Below are positions 61,758 through 64,000 of a stretch of 64,000 nucleotides of DNA, in pieces. The stretch is from Lachnospiraceae bacterium. Lineage in GTDB: Bacteria; Bacillota; Clostridia; Lachnospirales; Lachnospiraceae. The notes beneath the pieces were generated by a model. The model had not been told where the DNA came from and ran no database searches. It saw nothing but the letters and a program-made list of their open reading frames with translations. The stretch lies in assembly GCA_017936885.1 (NCBI GenBank), contig JAGBEO010000010.1, forward strand, positions 1-64,000. Direction: 5' to 3'. The position numbers and the translations under genes are program-made. How positions within the stretch are numbered: position 1 is the stretch's first letter; each line of letters opens with the position of its first letter.

Positions 61758-63953
61758 ATGGAAGATTTATATATAAATGAGAAAGATAAAAATGATTTGG
61801 AGATAGAACGCTATGCACTGGCATTGGAGCGTATCATGGAAATACCCGGGGAGTCAGTCTGTGAGGAACCGTTTCGGTCTTACTTTGGGCAGATGGCTTC
61901 TTTTACGGCACAGATGGACCAGACGTGGAAGCTGGTGGAAAGCGGTGATTTAAGAAAACTGTCACTGGAACAGTTACAGGAGCAGAACCGGGCGTTGTAC
62001 GAGGATATTTTGCCCCGGCATTATGAGGCAAGCTATGCGAATCCGGATTACGCAGTAGATTGCCTGGGCGAGTCAATGGGACAGATGATGACTTTTCTGT
62101 ATGCGGAACTAAGAGGGATGATTCCGGCAGCTTTCGAGCAGAATCGGTTTGCCATGGTAATCCGCATGGAACTTTTGCTGGAGATCTATCAGGCTTTTGT
62201 CTGTGCGGCGCAGGAGTTGGCAGAGAAGGATGCGGACTTCAAGCCGGAAGAAGCTGATACGGATCGAAGAGAGAATCCGAAAGATGCAGTGAATGGCACT
62301 GTGACGGAAGAAATGACGGGGCTGCCGGAAGCAGAGACGATTCGGCAGATTCTATATTGGTATGTGAGTGATTATTATGAGCCGGAATCCGCAGAGCGGA
62401 TCGCACAGCTTGTATGCGCCGACAGGGACTTTGCTTACCGTATTATTATGGAGAGCGATTTATCCGATCTGCGCTATCTCTACTATTTCGGAGAATATAT
62501 TACAGACAATGAACTGGAGACGGCGCGGCATTTAAATGAAATGCCGGAAGAGAAAATCAGACTGATGGCGGATACTTATACGGAAGGTTACCGCATCGGC
62601 TTTGAGATGGGCAATAAAGATATCTCGATCAAGAAAACGGTCAACATCCGTTATAACCTTGGGTTTGAGCGAATGATCCGTCAGGCGGTTCTCAATTTTG
62701 ACCGGATTGGTCTGCGTTCCACGATCTATCGTGCGGGCAGCAATATCTTCCAGGGCAGAAGCGTCAACAAGAACGGTTTCTTCGGAGCCAATCCCAACAA
62801 GCAGTTTGATTATGACCACAAGGAGGATCAGGCACTGGTGCTTGACAAGCTGCTGGTGGAGCGGAAACTGGAATGTATGAAGAGTGCCTATGAACAGTGG
62901 AAGAAGGAAGCCAAAGAACACGGAGGCCCTGCGGTGGTGGAGATTTTCGGGGAGAAGCCTTTTGTGCCGAAGACGAAGAAGACTGCCTGCAAGCTGTCGG
63001 AGAAACAGCAGAAACTATCCGTGGAATATGCGGGTAAGGCAGGGGCACTGCAGAATCAGTACATTAAGGGGGAAGAGAGAAGCTTTACCATCATCGCCTT
63101 CCCGGTGCCGGATATCGGGGCGCAGTATGCGGAAATCTTTGATGATATCGTGCATATCAATACATTGGATTATAAGCTGTATCGGGGGATTCAGCAGACG
63201 ATCATTGACACGTTGGACAAAGGATTGACTGTCATAGTCAAAGGGCGCGGTGCCAATCGGACTGATCTGACCATTCAGCTTCATGAATTACAGGACCCGG
63301 CGAAGCAGACGAACTTCGAAAACTGTGTGGCGGATGTGAATATCCCGGTGGGAGAGGTATTTACTTCTCCGGTATTGCAGGGGACTAACGGAACACTGCA
63401 TGTGACAAGGGTGTTCTTAAATGAACTGGAATATAAGGATATCTGGCTGCGATTCGAAGACGGCATGGTTGCGGATTATGGCTGCGCCAATTTCCCGACA
63501 GAGGAAGAGAACCGCAAATATATTAAGGACAACGTATTGTACCACCATGAAACGCTTCCGATAGGAGAATTTGCCATCGGTACCAATACGACTGCCTATG
63601 TGGTGGCGCGTAAATACGGCATAGAAGATAAAATGCCGATTCTGATTGCGGAGAAGACGGGGCCTCATTTTGCCGTGGGAGACACCTGTTATTCCCATGC
63701 GGAGAATGTAAAAGTATATAATCCTGACGGAAAGGAAATCATTGCCAAGGATAATGAGGTGTCGGTTTTACGTGACACGGATGTCAGCAAGGCTTATTTC
63801 CAGTGCCATACGGATATTACCATTCCTTATGACGAGCTGGGAGAGCTGTCGGTGCTGACCGGAACAGGAGAAGAAATTTCTATTATCCGGGACGGTCAAT
63901 TCGTATTGCCGGGCTGCGAGGAACTGAATAAAGCGTTTGGACAGCGTTCGTAA
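61758..63953 (+). CDS. M29-like leucyl aminopeptidase with long N-terminal extension
   Basis: 731 residues. C-terminal ~330 resemble the thermophilic aminopeptidase (M29) family: NIPVGEVFTSPVLQG with a metal Glu (about 531), LPIGEFAIGTNTTAYV with a second Glu (about 601) and GPHFAVGDTCYSHAE with His (about 635 and 646). Residues 1-400 are a mostly helical extension not present in ordinary M29 enzymes, containing a Tyr/Glu-rich stretch. It is probably a cytoplasmic metallopeptidase; substrate range unknown. Strong AAGGAGT ribosome site. The remaining 47 bp of the window hold no gene. Confidence 0.82.
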   Translation: MEDLYINEKDKNDLEIERYALALERIMEIPGESVCEEPFRSYFGQMASFTAQMDQTWKLVESGDLRKLSLEQLQEQNRALYEDILPRHYEASYANPDYAVDCLGESMGQMMTFLYAELRGMIPAAFEQNRFAMVIRMELLLEIYQAFVCAAQELAEKDADFKPEEADTDRRENPKDAVNGTVTEEMTGLPEAETIRQILYWYVSDYYEPESAERIAQLVCADRDFAYRIIMESDLSDLRYLYYFGEYITDNELETARHLNEMPEEKIRLMADTYTEGYRIGFEMGNKDISIKKTVNIRYNLGFERMIRQAVLNFDRIGLRSTIYRAGSNIFQGRSVNKNGFFGANPNKQFDYDHKEDQALVLDKLLVERKLECMKSAYEQWKKEAKEHGGPAVVEIFGEKPFVPKTKKTACKLSEKQQKLSVEYAGKAGALQNQYIKGEERSFTIIAFPVPDIGAQYAEIFDDIVHINTLDYKLYRGIQQTIIDTLDKGLTVIVKGRGANRTDLTIQLHELQDPAKQTNFENCVADVNIPVGEVFTSPVLQGTNGTLHVTRVFLNELEYKDIWLRFEDGMVADYGCANFPTEEENRKYIKDNVLYHHETLPIGEFAIGTNTTAYVVARKYGIEDKMPILIAEKTGPHFAVGDTCYSHAENVKVYNPDGKEIIAKDNEVSVLRDTDVSKAYFQCHTDITIPYDELGELSVLTGTGEEISIIRDGQFVLPGCEELNKAFGQRS

Positions 63954-64000
63954 AAGAAGGTTGCGCATTGGCAGAAAATTTAGTACACTGTAAGAAGAAA

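Overview
This window looks like chromosome from a motile, fermentative anaerobe of the Clostridia, most likely Lachnospiraceae. The evidence is the family content: DUF1385-prmC-prfA next to rho-rpmE, a DUF4364 regulator, a PqqD-like protein behind an OPT transporter, a DUF6142 protein, a DUF5722 protein, a Csp-like subtilase, several chemoreceptors, an M29-like aminopeptidase and an iron-dependent alcohol dehydrogenase. Shine-Dalgarno sites are strong (AGGAGG-like) and sigma-A promoters are recognisable. Species cannot be fixed by reading alone.

Layout. 1-9.9 kb: tail of a polysaccharide deacetylase, a chemoreceptor translationally coupled to a sugar-binding lipoprotein, a D,D-carboxypeptidase, rarA, a large membrane-anchored DUF5722 protein, and two minus-strand genes (DUF4364, radical SAM). 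10-17 kb: malic enzyme and the conserved rho-rpmE-DUF1385-prmC-prfA cluster. 17-22.4 kb: an AT-richer accessory stretch with a DUF1016 nuclease, unrecognised proteins, a broken DUF4160 gene, a transglutaminase-like protein and a GNAT. 22.4-35.7 kb: mostly core metabolism (phosphatase, OPT transporter + PqqD-like, secreted four-repeat protein, Tag, flavin reductase-like, Nth, MBL hydrolase, M18 aminopeptidase, AraC regulator, S8 peptidase).

35.8-44.8 kb is the clearest accessory island. It is AT-rich by eye and holds a three-gene cassette (degenerate tyrosine-recombinase-like protein, HipA/CtkA-like kinase, small acidic protein), a TnpV gene, a TetR-MATE pair sharing an operator, a frameshifted winged-helix regulator, two unrecognised membrane proteins, a tRNA-like transcript with its own promoter and terminator, and a protein with a HEPN RNase motif. 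45-49 kb: amino-sugar catabolism (nanE divergent from rpiR-type regulator, nagB, nagA). 49-52 kb: a second binding-lipoprotein/chemoreceptor pair. 52-64 kb: alcohol dehydrogenase, orphan Hpt protein, YdcF-like and TPR proteins, a degenerate Nudix protein, pyrF and pyrE flanking a third chemoreceptor, small membrane proteins, and an M29-like aminopeptidase.

Themes. Three chemoreceptors, two of them paired with a solute-binding lipoprotein and no transporter permease, suggest indirect nutrient sensing. The best candidate for an undescribed system is the 35.8-38.1 kb cassette, where an integrase fold without its catalytic Arg/His residues is coupled to a HipA-like kinase. Several regulatory architectures can be read directly: AATGA-N7-TCATT sites at both tetR and MATE, a tandem AT-rich array between nanE and rpiR, a 21-bp palindrome on the OPT promoter, and 21-bp-spaced direct repeats upstream of the AraC gene.
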